Source of the DNA: JAAZHN01 sp964605575
GTDB taxonomy: Bacteria; Bacillota_I; Bacilli_A; RF39; UBA660
Reading direction: 5' to 3'
NCBI GenBank assembly: GCA_964605575.1
Contig: CAZSDG010000017.1
Coordinates: 1-19,130, forward strand
Length of the DNA: 19,130 nt
A program made the position numbers and the translations under genes. Shown here piece by piece: positions 6,956-15,102 of this stretch; position 1 is the first letter of the stretch, and every line of letters begins with the position of its first letter. The notes beneath the pieces were generated by a model. That model saw only the letters and a program-made list of their open reading frames with translations. It was not told where the DNA came from and made no database searches.

Positions 6956-6970
6956 TTATAATTATTCTAA
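6956..6970 (+). promoter_or_regulatory. PerR box (autoregulatory operator)
   Basis: TTATAAT-T-ATTCTAA matches the 7-1-7 PerR/Fur-type consensus TTATAATnATTATAA at 13 of 14 defined positions. It lies at the predicted start of transcription of the perR-peroxiredoxin pair, the usual place for autorepression relieved by peroxide. The consensus is known from Bacillus; the match and position are read directly. Confidence 0.78.
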
Positions 6971-6985
6971 AATGAGGGATGAATT

Positions 6986-7399
6986 ATGAAAATGGATGAT
7001 GTTAAAACAATTCTTTTAAAACACGACATTCAGCCAACAAATCAACGAGTCATTATTCTTAATTATTTGCTTAATAATTATGATCACCCATCGTGTGATA
7101 AGATTTATGAAGAATTATCAGAAGTCTACCCAATTATGAACCGGGCGACCATATATAACTCTTTAAACTTATTTGTTGATAAAAAAATTCTGAATCCTGT
7201 TTATTTAAATGATAAGTGTAGGTATGAGATAAATAAAACAGGACACGGACATTTTGTTTGTAAAGATTGTCAAAAAATAATTGATTTTAATGTAAATCTA
7301 AATAATAGTTATAGTTTAGATGGTTACGAGGTTCTAGAAACAGATGTAACATTTAAAGGAATTTGTCCTGAATGTTTAGAAAAAAAGAAGGAGGAATAA
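6986..7399 (+). CDS. perR: Fur-family peroxide-responsive regulator, PerR-like
   Basis: A 137-residue Fur superfamily repressor with an N-terminal winged helix (1-80; RATIYNSL recognition helix region) and a C-terminal dimerisation and metal domain. The structural zinc site is Cys92-x2-Cys95 and Cys127-x2-Cys130. Probable regulatory-metal ligands are His34, His87, His89 and Asp100. Asp100 corresponds to Asp104 of B. subtilis PerR, where Fur proteins have Glu. Position Glu81 corresponds to Asp85 of PerR, so one ligand is the Fur-like residue. The PerR-type operator in its own promoter and a peroxiredoxin three bases downstream favour PerR over Fur or Zur. It would sense peroxide through metal-catalysed histidine oxidation, known for the family and not shown here. 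Confidence 0.85.
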   Translation: MKMDDVKTILLKHDIQPTNQRVIILNYLLNNYDHPSCDKIYEELSEVYPIMNRATIYNSLNLFVDKKILNPVYLNDKCRYEINKTGHGHFVCKDCQKIIDFNVNLNNSYSLDGYEVLETDVTFKGICPECLEKKKEE

Positions 7400-7402
7400 A
7401 TA

Positions 7403-8077
<675 letters not shown>

Positions 8078-8084
8078 TCATAAT

Positions 8085-8122
8085 AAAAGAGAAAAGTAAT
8101 AAAAATAACTTTTCTCTTTTTT
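8085..8122. terminator. Bidirectional terminator after the peroxiredoxin gene
   Basis: A perfect 13-bp stem (8085-8097 with 8108-8120, arm AAAAGAGAAAAGT), a 10-nt loop and a T run on the right. The A run of the left arm gives a U tract on the other strand, so it can serve both convergent genes (ending at 8077 and 8132). Confidence 0.8.
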
Positions 8123-8131
8123 ATGTTTAAA

Positions 8132-8446
8132 TTAATTTACTTGGGAACTAATATTAATTATTTGTTCATAATTATCATCTCTTGCCATAATGTTTTTTCT
8201 AATTGAACCACACTTTTGACATTTATAAACAATTTTATAATCTTGTTTTTTATTTTTTTCAATACTAATTGGGATCAGTAAACCATGGCAATTTTCCTGG
8301 CGGTCGCCTGGATTAATGTCTACGTGTTTTGAAAATAAACAATGATTACAGTGATCTCTGGCGCTATAACCTAGTGGTTTTACTTCGCTACCGCAGTTTT
8401 CGCATTTAAAACTTTCATCAATAACTTTAAATATTTTATTATCCAT
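8132..8446 (-). CDS. RNHCP domain zinc-ribbon protein
   Basis: A 104-residue protein of the RNHCP family, named after a conserved R-N-H-C-P motif that here reads RDHCNHC. CENCG near 15-19 and CHGLLIP with a preceding NPGDRQENC stretch near 46-59 follow the family closely. A second CxxC (CQKCG) near 75-79 and the closing ARDDNYE complete it. The pairs of cysteines indicate one or two zinc ribbons. Function in the family is unknown. It is monocistronic, with a perfect -10 TATAAT on the minus strand at 8464-8469 and an AGAGAGG ribosome site. It lies between the stress genes prx and hsp20. Confidence 0.8.
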   Translation of the reverse strand: MDNKIFKVIDESFKCENCGSEVKPLGYSARDHCNHCLFSKHVDINPGDRQENCHGLLIPISIEKNKKQDYKIVYKCQKCGSIRKNIMARDDNYEQIINISSQVN

Positions 8447-8463
8447 ACAACCTCTCTACCTGT

Positions 8464-8469
8464 ATTATA
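8464..8469 (-). promoter_or_regulatory. -10 of the RNHCP gene
   Basis: Perfect TATAAT on the minus strand, about 18 bases before the start codon, immediately after the hsp20 terminator. No clear -35. The leader would be about 11 nt. Confidence 0.5.
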
Positions 8470-8473
8470 CAAC

Positions 8474-8502
8474 AAAAAATAAAAGGGATTAACCTTTTAT
8501 TT
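8474..8502 (-). terminator. Terminator of hsp20
   Basis: A 10-bp perfect stem (8477-8486 with 8493-8502, arm AAATAAAAGG on the plus strand) with a six-base loop. On the minus strand it is followed by a U-rich tract (TTTTTTGTTG in DNA). The hsp20 stop codon (8489-8491) lies in the loop. Confidence 0.75.
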
Positions 8503-8887
8503 CAATTTCTTTTTTAGTAGATTTAGCATCTTCTTTTGGAAATTTAACGAATAGACTTCCATCTTTAAATTCAGCACTGATATTTTCGTAATCAATATCG
8601 CCAACATAGAAACTTCTTTGATATGAACCATAATGTCTTTCTTGACGAATATAGTTAACATTTTCTTCATTGCTTCTATCTTCTTTAGTTGCTGTAATAG
8701 TTAAATAACCATCTTCACTTTCAATTTTAACATCTTCTTTTTTAAAGCCTGGAATATCCATGATGAGATTATATTCTCCATCTTTTTCATAAATATCGCA
8801 TTTCATGTGTGGTTGATTATTTTGTTTTTCTGTTAAAAATGTATCAAAGAAATCGTTAAATCCAAAGCTTCTTGGTATTAAATCCAT
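8489..8887 (-). CDS. hsp20: Hsp20/alpha-crystallin small heat shock protein
   Basis: ATP-independent holdase chaperone. The alpha-crystallin domain runs from about residue 27 to 122, with the IPGFKKEDVKI strand near 47-57 and the late GSLFVKFPK strand. The C-terminal tail ends in an IEI tripeptide, the I-x-I anchor for oligomer assembly. A start at 8896 is also possible, but there AAGGAG would touch the ATG with no spacer. The ATG at 8887 lies nine bases after GGAG and is preferred, giving 132 residues. It is controlled by a consensus promoter with a CIRCE operator over the -35, so HrcA repression and heat induction are expected; hrcA itself is not in the window. Confidence 0.92.
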   Translation of the reverse strand: MDLIPRSFGFNDFFDTFLTEKQNNQPHMKCDIYEKDGEYNLIMDIPGFKKEDVKIESEDGYLTITATKEDRSNEENVNYIRQERHYGSYQRSFYVGDIDYENISAEFKDGSLFVKFPKEDAKSTKKEIEIKG

Positions 8888-8910
8888 AATACTCATCTCC
8901 TTCCATACTC

Positions 8911-8939
8911 ATAATAACAAAATAATTAGCACTTGTCAA
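8911..8939 (-). promoter_or_regulatory. hsp20 promoter
   Basis: Minus strand: -35 TTGACA (8934-8939), 17-base spacer, -10 TATTAT (8911-8916). The -35 starts on the last base of one CIRCE arm and covers most of the CIRCE spacer. Transcription would start near 8904. Confidence 0.75.
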
Positions 8940-8952
8940 TAATAAGTGCTAA
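8926..8952. promoter_or_regulatory. CIRCE element (HrcA operator)
   Basis: TTAGCACTT-N9-AAGTGCTAA, matching the CIRCE consensus TTAGCACTC-N9-GAGTGCTAA with one symmetric change in each arm. The inverted repeat continues outward to 14 bp per arm (8921-8934 and 8944-8957). It overlaps the hsp20 -35. It is about 50 bases upstream of the ftsE -10, so control of ftsE is unlikely. Confidence 0.92.
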
Positions 8953-8999
8953 TTATTTTTGTAAATCAACAAATTGTTAGTAAAATGTCTGACAAATTA

Positions 9000-9008
9000 T
9001 GATATAAT
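9000..9008 (+). promoter_or_regulatory. Extended -10 promoter of ftsE-ftsX-M23
   Basis: TG at 9000-9001, one base, then a perfect TATAAT at 9003-9008. Start of transcription near 9015 excludes any protein start upstream and supports the ATG at 9028. Confidence 0.6.
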
Positions 9009-9027
9009 AATCATGGTGATAAATGAT

Positions 9028-9738
9028 ATGGAGTTCATAAGTATTAAAGATTGCTATAAGATATATCGTAACGGTGTTACCGCTGTTGCTTGTTTAAATT
9101 TAAAAATCGAGAAAGGCGAATTTGTTTTCGTTATTGGTTCAAGTGGATCAGGAAAAAGCTCGATAATTAAAATGCTTTACCGTGAAGAAAAACCAAGTAA
9201 AGGTGAAGTAATTGTTGGTGGTGTAAACGTTGCCAAGTTAAGAGATAGCAAAGTATATAAATTAAGAAGAAGAATCGGCATAGTATTTCAAGACTTTAAG
9301 TTATTGCCTAACTTAAATGTTTATGAGAATGTTGCATTTCCTTTAGAAAGTTTTGGTTTAAAAAAATCCGAAATTAAAGAAAAAGTTCATAAAGCTTTAG
9401 GTCAAGTTGGTTTAAGAGAAAAATATAAGAGTTTTCCTCGGGAATTATCTGGTGGCGAACAACAAAGAGTTTGTATTGCTAGAGCAATAGTTAATGAACC
9501 AAAATTACTTATTTGTGATGAACCAACAGGTAATTTAGACTCAGATACAGCTAAAGAAATTATGAACGTAATTGAAAAAATTAATAAAGAAACTAAGACA
9601 ACTGTTATTATGGCTACTCATGCTAAAGAGATTGTTAACCGTATGAAAAAACGAGTGGTTTGTATTGAAAATGGTGTTTTAGTATACGATAAAGAGAAAG
9701 GAACGTATAAGACTCATGAAACTGATAAGACTGCTTAA
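9028..9738 (+). CDS. ftsE: Cell division ATP-binding protein FtsE
   Basis: ATPase of the FtsEX complex, a type VII-like ABC system that does not transport but drives peptidoglycan hydrolases across the membrane at division. Walker A GSSGSGKS is at 37-44. The Q-loop (VFQDFKLLPN), the signature LSGGEQQR, Walker B LLICDEPTGNLD and the switch His in MATHA are all intact. The family hallmark PxxxExxxV lead is replaced by ordinary FtsE features such as NVYENVAFPLE. The longest frame opens with TTG at 8974, but that lies upstream of the promoter. The ATG at 9028 follows GGTGAT by seven bases and gives 236 residues, the usual size. It overlaps ftsX by 23 bases. Confidence 0.95.
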   Translation: MEFISIKDCYKIYRNGVTAVACLNLKIEKGEFVFVIGSSGSGKSSIIKMLYREEKPSKGEVIVGGVNVAKLRDSKVYKLRRRIGIVFQDFKLLPNLNVYENVAFPLESFGLKKSEIKEKVHKALGQVGLREKYKSFPRELSGGEQQRVCIARAIVNEPKLLICDEPTGNLDSDTAKEIMNVIEKINKETKTTVIMATHAKEIVNRMKKRVVCIENGVLVYDKEKGTYKTHETDKTA

Positions 9739-10615
9739 AACAGGAATTAGAGATGCATTCAAAGGGGTTTTTAGAAATTTTAGCCTTAGTTTAGCTGCAA
9801 TTTTTTCAATAGTTATTACTCTTTTACTAGTATCTATCTCAATAATACTATCGGCTAATTTAAATAATATTACTAAACAAATTGAAAAAGATATTACAAT
9901 AGTAACTTTTATGCAAAAAGACGCTACAGAGGCAGATGTTAATTCATTAAAAGATAAATTAGAAAATTTAAACAATGTTGAAAGTTTTGTTTTCAAGTCT
10001 AAAGCCGAGATTAAAAAAGAACTAAGTAAAGACTCGGATGTTTATTCTGCTGTACTTTCCCAATTTAATGATGAAGATGTTCCCTTAAAAAATGTTTATC
10101 ACGTAAAAGTATCTGATGTAAGATATATAAAAGAAACTGCTAAAGAAATAAAAGGTTATAAGGAAGTATCAGCTATTCAATATGGCGAAGGAATGGTTGA
10201 ACAATTAGTTTCGGTATTTTCAGTTATTGAAAAAATAACGATTGGTGTAGTTATTGCTATGATAGTAGTTTCAGCCTTCTTAATTAGCAATACAATTAAG
10301 ATAACAATCTATAGTCGTCGAACAGAAATTGATATTATGAGACTAGTTGGAACAAGTAATTTTGCAATTAGGTTCCCACACTTAGTAGAGGGTTTTATTA
10401 TTGGTTCTTTAGGATCAATAATTCCAATACTAGTAACAATATATGGCTATACAATAATGTATGCTAATTTAGATGGCTTTATTTTTTCGAAAATGTTTGC
10501 TTTATTAAAACCAGACAATTTTGTTTACTTAATCTCCTTAGTATTATTTATTATTGGTTCTTTAGTTGGAATGCTAGGCAGTTATAGAGCCGTTAGAAAG
10601 TACTTGAAAATATGA
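9716..10615 (+). CDS. ftsX: Cell division protein FtsX
   Basis: Membrane subunit of FtsEX, 299 residues. A cytoplasmic N-terminus (LLKTGIRDAFKGVFRN, typical) leads to TM1 at about 22-47. A large extracytoplasmic domain at 48-165 is the part that contacts the hydrolase partner in other species. TM2 (about 170-195), TM3 (about 222-245) and TM4 (about 270-292) follow, with the cytoplasmic RRTEIDIMRLVG loop that couples to FtsE. It begins inside the end of ftsE and its TGA overlaps the ATG of the next gene (ATGA), so three gene products are made from one transcript in coupled fashion. Confidence 0.95.
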   Translation: MKLIRLLKTGIRDAFKGVFRNFSLSLAAIFSIVITLLLVSISIILSANLNNITKQIEKDITIVTFMQKDATEADVNSLKDKLENLNNVESFVFKSKAEIKKELSKDSDVYSAVLSQFNDEDVPLKNVYHVKVSDVRYIKETAKEIKGYKEVSAIQYGEGMVEQLVSVFSVIEKITIGVVIAMIVVSAFLISNTIKITIYSRRTEIDIMRLVGTSNFAIRFPHLVEGFIIGSLGSIIPILVTIYGYTIMYANLDGFIFSKMFALLKPDNFVYLISLVLFIIGSLVGMLGSYRAVRKYLKI

Positions 10616-11829
10616 AAAAGTTAGTTAAGTCATTACTAATAGTTTTTATTATAACTACATTATTTATTAATCCACTGGTTCCTTCAGCCGCTAAAAAAGC
10701 CAATACACTCGCAGCGCTTCGCGCTGATTTAAGGGCAATGGAAGAACAAAAAGCTAAAAATGATAGAGCAAAAAAATTGACATCATCACAAATTGATAAA
10801 GCAAGTAAAGGAATTGATTCTGCACAAAAAGAAATAACAACAAATCGTGGTAAAGTCGAAGATGCTAAAGTTAAAGTTGAAGAATCAAATAAAGAAATTG
10901 CTAAACAAAAGGCAAGTATGGAAGAAGTTATTTATGCCTATCAACTAGCAACTGGTAATAATGAATACTTGGAATATGTTTTTAATGCCGATAATTTAAC
11001 TGATTTAATTTATCGTTTTTCTGTTTCAGAACAATTAATTGATTGGCAACAAACAGAAATAAAAAGATTTGAAGGTTTGGTTAAAGCAAACGAAAAACTG
11101 CAAGTTGATTTAGCTAATAGAGAAGTAGCGTTAAACAATGAAATCAACAATTTAGAAAGTAAAGTTGTTAAATTAGGTAATCAGTTATCAGCAATATCGG
11201 AAATTACTGTTGATCTTGTCGATGATATTAAAAGCGCTAAAGAATATATTAAATTTGTTGAAAAAGCTGGTTGTGGCGAAAATCAAGATATTGATTATTG
11301 TTTAAGAGTAGTTACCGATACTGGGTTTAGATGGCCAGTTAATTCTGGGAGGCTAACTAGTCCATTTGGTTATAGGAAAGATCCTTTTAATAAGAAAAGG
11401 ACTGTATTTCATAATGCAGTTGATATAGGTGGTAATGCCGAAGGCACAAAAGTATTTGCCTCAGCAGCTGGTATAGTTGGTAAAATCATTCACAAGGCAA
11501 GATGCGGTGGAAACAGCGTCTATATATGGCATGTAGTTAATGGTAAAAAATATACAACAGGTTATACTCATTTATTAAGTATTAATGTAAAAATTGGTGA
11601 TGTGGTCACAAGTGAATCGGTAATCGGTACTGTTGGTGGTGGTGCAAGAACAAGGTCGTATGATAAATGTTCAACAGGAGCACATCTTCATTTTGCAATG
11701 GCAACAGGTCACTATGGAGGAACAGGTTCTAATTCATATAGTTCATACTCTTCTTATCTTGTAAATTGTTTTGATGGTCAAAAATTCTTAAAACTTCCTG
11801 CAATCGGTGTAACTTTCTCTGGCAGATAA
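10612..11829 (+). CDS. Secreted coiled-coil M23 peptidoglycan endopeptidase, FtsEX partner (CwlO/PcsB/EnvC role)
   Basis: A 405-residue secreted hydrolase. A signal peptide (about 1-26, basic start then hydrophobic core, PSAA end) precedes a long lysine/glutamate-rich coiled coil at about 30-215. The LytM/M23 domain spans about 245-375. All metal and catalytic residues are present: zinc ligands His267 and Asp271 (HNAVD) and His360 (HLH), with His320 (YTH) and His358. It is therefore an active enzyme by sequence, unlike EnvC, whose LytM domain is inactive. The coiled coil plus M23 layout and the ATGA link to ftsX support activation by FtsEX. PcsB and CwlO use NlpC/P60-type CHAP or DL-endopeptidase domains in the same role. 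It carries five cysteines after secretion (221, 230, 298, 353, 386), unusual for Firmicutes exoproteins. Confidence 0.88.
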   Translation: MKKLVKSLLIVFIITTLFINPLVPSAAKKANTLAALRADLRAMEEQKAKNDRAKKLTSSQIDKASKGIDSAQKEITTNRGKVEDAKVKVEESNKEIAKQKASMEEVIYAYQLATGNNEYLEYVFNADNLTDLIYRFSVSEQLIDWQQTEIKRFEGLVKANEKLQVDLANREVALNNEINNLESKVVKLGNQLSAISEITVDLVDDIKSAKEYIKFVEKAGCGENQDIDYCLRVVTDTGFRWPVNSGRLTSPFGYRKDPFNKKRTVFHNAVDIGGNAEGTKVFASAAGIVGKIIHKARCGGNSVYIWHVVNGKKYTTGYTHLLSINVKIGDVVTSESVIGTVGGGARTRSYDKCSTGAHLHFAMATGHYGGTGSNSYSSYSSYLVNCFDGQKFLKLPAIGVTFSGR

Positions 11830-11851
11830 TTTTTAAGAGAAGAGGAAATAT

Positions 11852-12745
11852 ATGACTTTTACTACAAAAATCAAAGATGAAATCACTAAAATTTTTACAA
11901 GTATTGTTGAATCACAAACAGAATTGTTAATCTATTTAAAAATAAGTGCAACAATTAAAAATGAAGAAATATCTATTTTTGTTGAAAATGCTTCGGTAGC
12001 AAGAAGAGTGTTTAAATTATTAAAAGAAACATATGCAGTAAATATTAACTTAACTATTAGAACTCAGAAAAAATTTAGAAAAAAAGTTATCTATATTCTT
12101 TCTATTACTGAGAAAATTACTGAGATAATAAAAGATATAGAATCATTTAATAAATTAACTTTAGATTCATTTGAAGAAAAATCCGCTTTTTTAAAAGGGG
12201 CATTCTTAGCATGTGGATCAATAAATGACCCCAAATCAGGTATTTATCATGCTGAGTTTTTAATTAAAAACTATAAAGATGCAATATTAATTAATAAAAT
12301 ATTACAAACATTTGGCTTTAATAGCAAATATATCAAACGAGAAAAAGGATATATGATTTATCTTAAATCAGCAGAAGAGATTAGTGATTTAATAAAGATA
12401 TTAGGAGCAACTTCAGCTTTATTTTACTTTGAAGATATTAGAATTTATCGAGATCATAAAAATATGGTTAATAGATTAAATAATATGGAACAAGCCAATA
12501 CTGATAAAATAATTAGCGCTGCTCAAGAGCAAATTAAAAAAATTAATTATTTAAAAGAAAAAAAAATATTTGATCTACTGGAACCAAAAACAAAAATGAT
12601 TTTAGAATATCGTCTTAAATATCCAGATAGTTCATTTCAAGAGTTGGCAGAAATTATTTCATTAGAAACAGAAAATAAAATTTCAAAATCAGGTATTAAT
12701 CATCATTTTCGTAATTTGAATGAACTGTTTCAAAAACACGAATAA
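11852..12745 (+). CDS. whiA: DNA-binding protein WhiA
   Basis: WhiA-family protein of 297 residues: an N-terminal region, a LAGLIDADG homing-endonuclease-like domain without nuclease function, and a C-terminal helix-turn-helix. FLKGAFLACGSINDP near 111-125 is the degenerate LAGLIDADG motif typical of WhiA. Residues near 205-240 carry the conserved RLNNMEQANTDK segment. The end (LAEIIS... KSGINHHFRNLNEL) is the helix-turn-helix. In actinobacteria WhiA controls sporulation septation. In B. subtilis it affects division and chromosome segregation without clear promoter targets. It lies 22 bases after the M23 gene and shares the division operon. The usual rapZ-yvcK neighbours are absent. Confidence 0.93.
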   Translation: MTFTTKIKDEITKIFTSIVESQTELLIYLKISATIKNEEISIFVENASVARRVFKLLKETYAVNINLTIRTQKKFRKKVIYILSITEKITEIIKDIESFNKLTLDSFEEKSAFLKGAFLACGSINDPKSGIYHAEFLIKNYKDAILINKILQTFGFNSKYIKREKGYMIYLKSAEEISDLIKILGATSALFYFEDIRIYRDHKNMVNRLNNMEQANTDKIISAAQEQIKKINYLKEKKIFDLLEPKTKMILEYRLKYPDSSFQELAEIISLETENKISKSGINHHFRNLNELFQKHE

Positions 12746-12748
12746 TAA

Positions 12749-12777
12749 TTGTATATATATAGATAAAATGCTAGAAT
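12749..12777 (+). promoter_or_regulatory. Promoter of the 12794-16011 operon
   Basis: -35 TTGTAT (12749-12754), 17-base spacer ending in TGC, -10 TAGAAT (12772-12777). Start near 12784, with a GGTGAT ribosome site at 12785-12790 and the ATG at 12794, so the leader is about 10 nt. Confidence 0.6.
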
Positions 12778-12793
12778 AAATATAGGTGATAGC

Positions 12794-13840
12794 ATGAAAA
12801 AAAACTCAAAAAAATATAAATTTATAGAGGAAATGTTCAGAGTAATAAATAATATTATTGATAAGCTAATGAATTTAAAGGTTAACGAATTGTTTATCTT
12901 TGTTATTGAATTAATAATAATGATTATCTTTCTAAGGTTACTGAAAATTCCTTTTGATTTAATCAAAAGAATCGGAGAAGATAGCTTTTCGATACTTTTA
13001 TATCCAGCATCAATAATCATCTATAGAGTTTGGTCAACATTAGTTGAAATATTTTATTATGTTTTTGCAATTATTACATTTATTTTTATATATAATAAAA
13101 AATATCCAAGTGTAAGGAAGACAAAAGTTGAAAAAGCTGAATATGCAAAAGTATTTACTAATTTATATAAAGTAATAATTGTATTGGTGATTAGTTTCCC
13201 TTTAATTATTAGTTTGTTATTATTGACTTTTGCTTTATTAGCTAGTTTATATTTGCTGTTTCAAGGAATTACCTATATAAGTTTGATAATAATAACAATT
13301 CCGCTAATTGTCTTAAATGTTGTAATAATTAACCGTTTATTTAAATATCTTAAAAGAAGAAAAAAGAAAAACATGCATATTCGGGGACTTGTATTTGTGT
13401 GTGTGTTCGTCTTAATTTTAGGTATAACAATGTTTTCCAACGAATTATTAAAAACAAAATTTTATAAAGCAGAATTACCTAAAATAGATTTATCAATAAA
13501 GGTTGATACCCTAACAACGAAGATTGATGATAAAATGAAAGTTATTTGTATTGGTTGTAATAAAAATTATGAAATAATTTATGATAATAGACTAAACGAT
13601 GAGATAGAAATAGAAGTGAGTTATAACGATCAATTTGTTCAAACACTATTTTCAACAGACAGTGGAGTTATAAATATAAAAGGTCGCCAAAAAAATGGAA
13701 TAACTGGTGAATTAAAAGATTCATTGCTTAAAGATTTAAAAAACAAACAAATATACAACTATAATCTTCTTTATCAAAAACAATTAACAATATGGATTAA
13801 TGAGAATAATATGGATAATTTAGAAGTGATAGCGTATTAG
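12794..13840 (+). CDS. Multi-pass membrane protein with extracytoplasmic C-terminal domain, unknown function
   Basis: A 348-residue protein that I do not recognise. It is basic at the N-terminus, with hydrophobic segments at about 33-52, 66-100, 127-156, 160-180 and 197-215 and a very basic loop (KRRKKK) before the last. The final 130 residues (about 217-348) are hydrophilic, rich in beta-type sequence and probably outside the cell. They contain a Cys-x2-Cys pair (252, 255). The next gene is YvlD-like and lgt follows. In Bacillus yvlD sits with yvlB (a beta-helical DUF4097 protein) and yvlC, so the C-terminal domain may play a similar envelope role. That is a positional guess. It has a good promoter and a GGTGAT ribosome site three bases before the ATG. 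Confidence 0.68.
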   Translation: MKKNSKKYKFIEEMFRVINNIIDKLMNLKVNELFIFVIELIIMIIFLRLLKIPFDLIKRIGEDSFSILLYPASIIIYRVWSTLVEIFYYVFAIITFIFIYNKKYPSVRKTKVEKAEYAKVFTNLYKVIIVLVISFPLIISLLLLTFALLASLYLLFQGITYISLIIITIPLIVLNVVIINRLFKYLKRRKKKNMHIRGLVFVCVFVLILGITMFSNELLKTKFYKAELPKIDLSIKVDTLTTKIDDKMKVICIGCNKNYEIIYDNRLNDEIEIEVSYNDQFVQTLFSTDSGVINIKGRQKNGITGELKDSLLKDLKNKQIYNYNLLYQKQLTIWINENNMDNLEVIAY

Positions 13841-13848
13841 GAGGCAAC

Positions 13849-14286
13849 ATGAAAAAAGAAAAAATAAAAGTTACAAAAATTACAAATAGAACAACTCAAA
13901 TGAGAAAACCTTTATCTAAAAAAAATGATTGGTCAAATTTTTTAGTTAGGTTAGTTATTAATACTTTGGTTATTTTACTTGCTTCAAAAATATTTGAAAG
14001 CATGAGTGTTGATGGTTTTGCTTATGCGATGTTAGCTGCTATAATAATTTCATTATTAAATCAATATATTAGACCATTTATTGTATTCTTGTCATTACCA
14101 CTTACAATAGTTACATTTGGTTTATTTTATCCATTTATCAACGTAATTATCTTAAAATTTGCTAGTTTAATCATGGGCAGTCATTTTCAAATAACGGGAA
14201 TATTTATTCCATTAATAATTTCATTTTTCATTTCATTTGTAACTTACATTTTGGAAAAAATTATTTTTGGAAGTGAAGAAAGATGA
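13849..14286 (+). CDS. yvlD: YvlD-like 4-TM (phage holin family 4) membrane protein
   Basis: A 145-residue membrane protein of the YvlD / 'mycobacterial 4 TMS holin' superfamily. A basic N-terminus of about 25 residues is followed by four hydrophobic segments at about 30-48, 52-72, 78-105 and 118-138. The family signature of N-Q-Y-I-R-P between TM2 and TM3 followed by LSLPLTIVTFGLF is clear. Despite the holin name these are chromosomal envelope proteins in most Firmicutes, and there is no phage context here. A GGAGG ribosome site precedes it. Its TGA overlaps the lgt start (ATGA). In B. subtilis yvlD, hprK and lgt are neighbours; hprK is missing here. Confidence 0.8.
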   Translation: MKKEKIKVTKITNRTTQMRKPLSKKNDWSNFLVRLVINTLVILLASKIFESMSVDGFAYAMLAAIIISLLNQYIRPFIVFLSLPLTIVTFGLFYPFINVIILKFASLIMGSHFQITGIFIPLIISFFISFVTYILEKIIFGSEER

Positions 14287-15080
14287 ATCCGGTATTATTT
14301 AACCTTGGTAGATTTGAGTTGCGCTGGTATTCATTATTTTTAATGATTGGAATAATATTATCTTATATTATTGTACATAAAGAAGCAAAAAAGTTTGGAT
14401 TTAATAGTGATTTTATCTTTAATATGCTATTTTGGGCGGTGGTTTTTGGTTTTTTAGGAGCTAGATTATACTATGTTGTTTTTAATTTCCATCTCTATCG
14501 TCATAATCTTTCAGATGTTTTTAAAATTTGGGAAGGCGGATTAGCAATCCATGGTGGAATCATTTTTGGGGTTGGTGCATTGTTTATATATTGTAAAAAA
14601 CATAAAGTAAATGTATTAAGAATTTTAGATATTGGAGCGGTCCCTTTAATTTTGGCACAGGCAATTGGTCGTTGGGGAAACTTTTTTAACTCTGAAGCAC
14701 ATGGAGCAGCGACTACTTTGAAACATCTCCAAAGCTTACCAATTCCTAATTTTGTAATAGAAGGTATGAATATCGGAGGAATTTATTACACACCAACATT
14801 TTTTTACGAATCAGTTTGGTGTCTATTAGGTTTTATTATTTTACTAATAATAAGAAGATTTAAACATATTAAAATTGGTCAAATTTCCGCTGTTTATTTA
14901 ATGTGGTATAGCTTTGGTCGTTTCTTTATTGAAATAAGTAGGACCGATTCTTTAATGTTCTTTGGTTATAAAACTGCTCAGATAACTTCGGTAATATTAT
15001 TTATATTAGGATTAGTATTATTTATTTATAAGGCTCAAAAGGGCAAATTTGTTGACTTATATAATGAAGAAGTAAAATAA
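14283..15080 (+). CDS. lgt: Prolipoprotein diacylglyceryl transferase
   Basis: Inner-membrane enzyme that moves diacylglycerol from phosphatidylglycerol to the lipobox cysteine of prolipoproteins, the first step of lipoprotein maturation. 265 residues, about seven membrane segments. The signature GRWGNFFNSEAHG is at 129-141 with the essential arginine and asparagine. A conserved HGG lies near 90, and a conserved RFFIEISRTDS segment lies toward the C-terminus. It begins within the last codons of the YvlD-like gene, which favours coupled translation. No lipoprotein substrate is encoded in the window. Confidence 0.95.
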   Translation: MNPVLFNLGRFELRWYSLFLMIGIILSYIIVHKEAKKFGFNSDFIFNMLFWAVVFGFLGARLYYVVFNFHLYRHNLSDVFKIWEGGLAIHGGIIFGVGALFIYCKKHKVNVLRILDIGAVPLILAQAIGRWGNFFNSEAHGAATTLKHLQSLPIPNFVIEGMNIGGIYYTPTFFYESVWCLLGFIILLIIRRFKHIKIGQISAVYLMWYSFGRFFIEISRTDSLMFFGYKTAQITSVILFILGLVLFIYKAQKGKFVDLYNEEVK

Positions 15081-15102
15081 TAAAATTAGAAAGAGTGATA
15101 AC

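Noticed and set aside
8974..9027. Longer N-terminus for FtsE starting at a TTG (or the ATG at 9013)
   Set aside because: The TTG lies upstream of the extended -10 and the ATG at 9013 would sit at the transcript's 5' end without a ribosome site; the 9028 start gives the usual FtsE size.
13849..14286. Prophage holin
   Set aside because: The holin family 4 name covers chromosomal YvlD-type proteins; no endolysin or phage gene is nearby.
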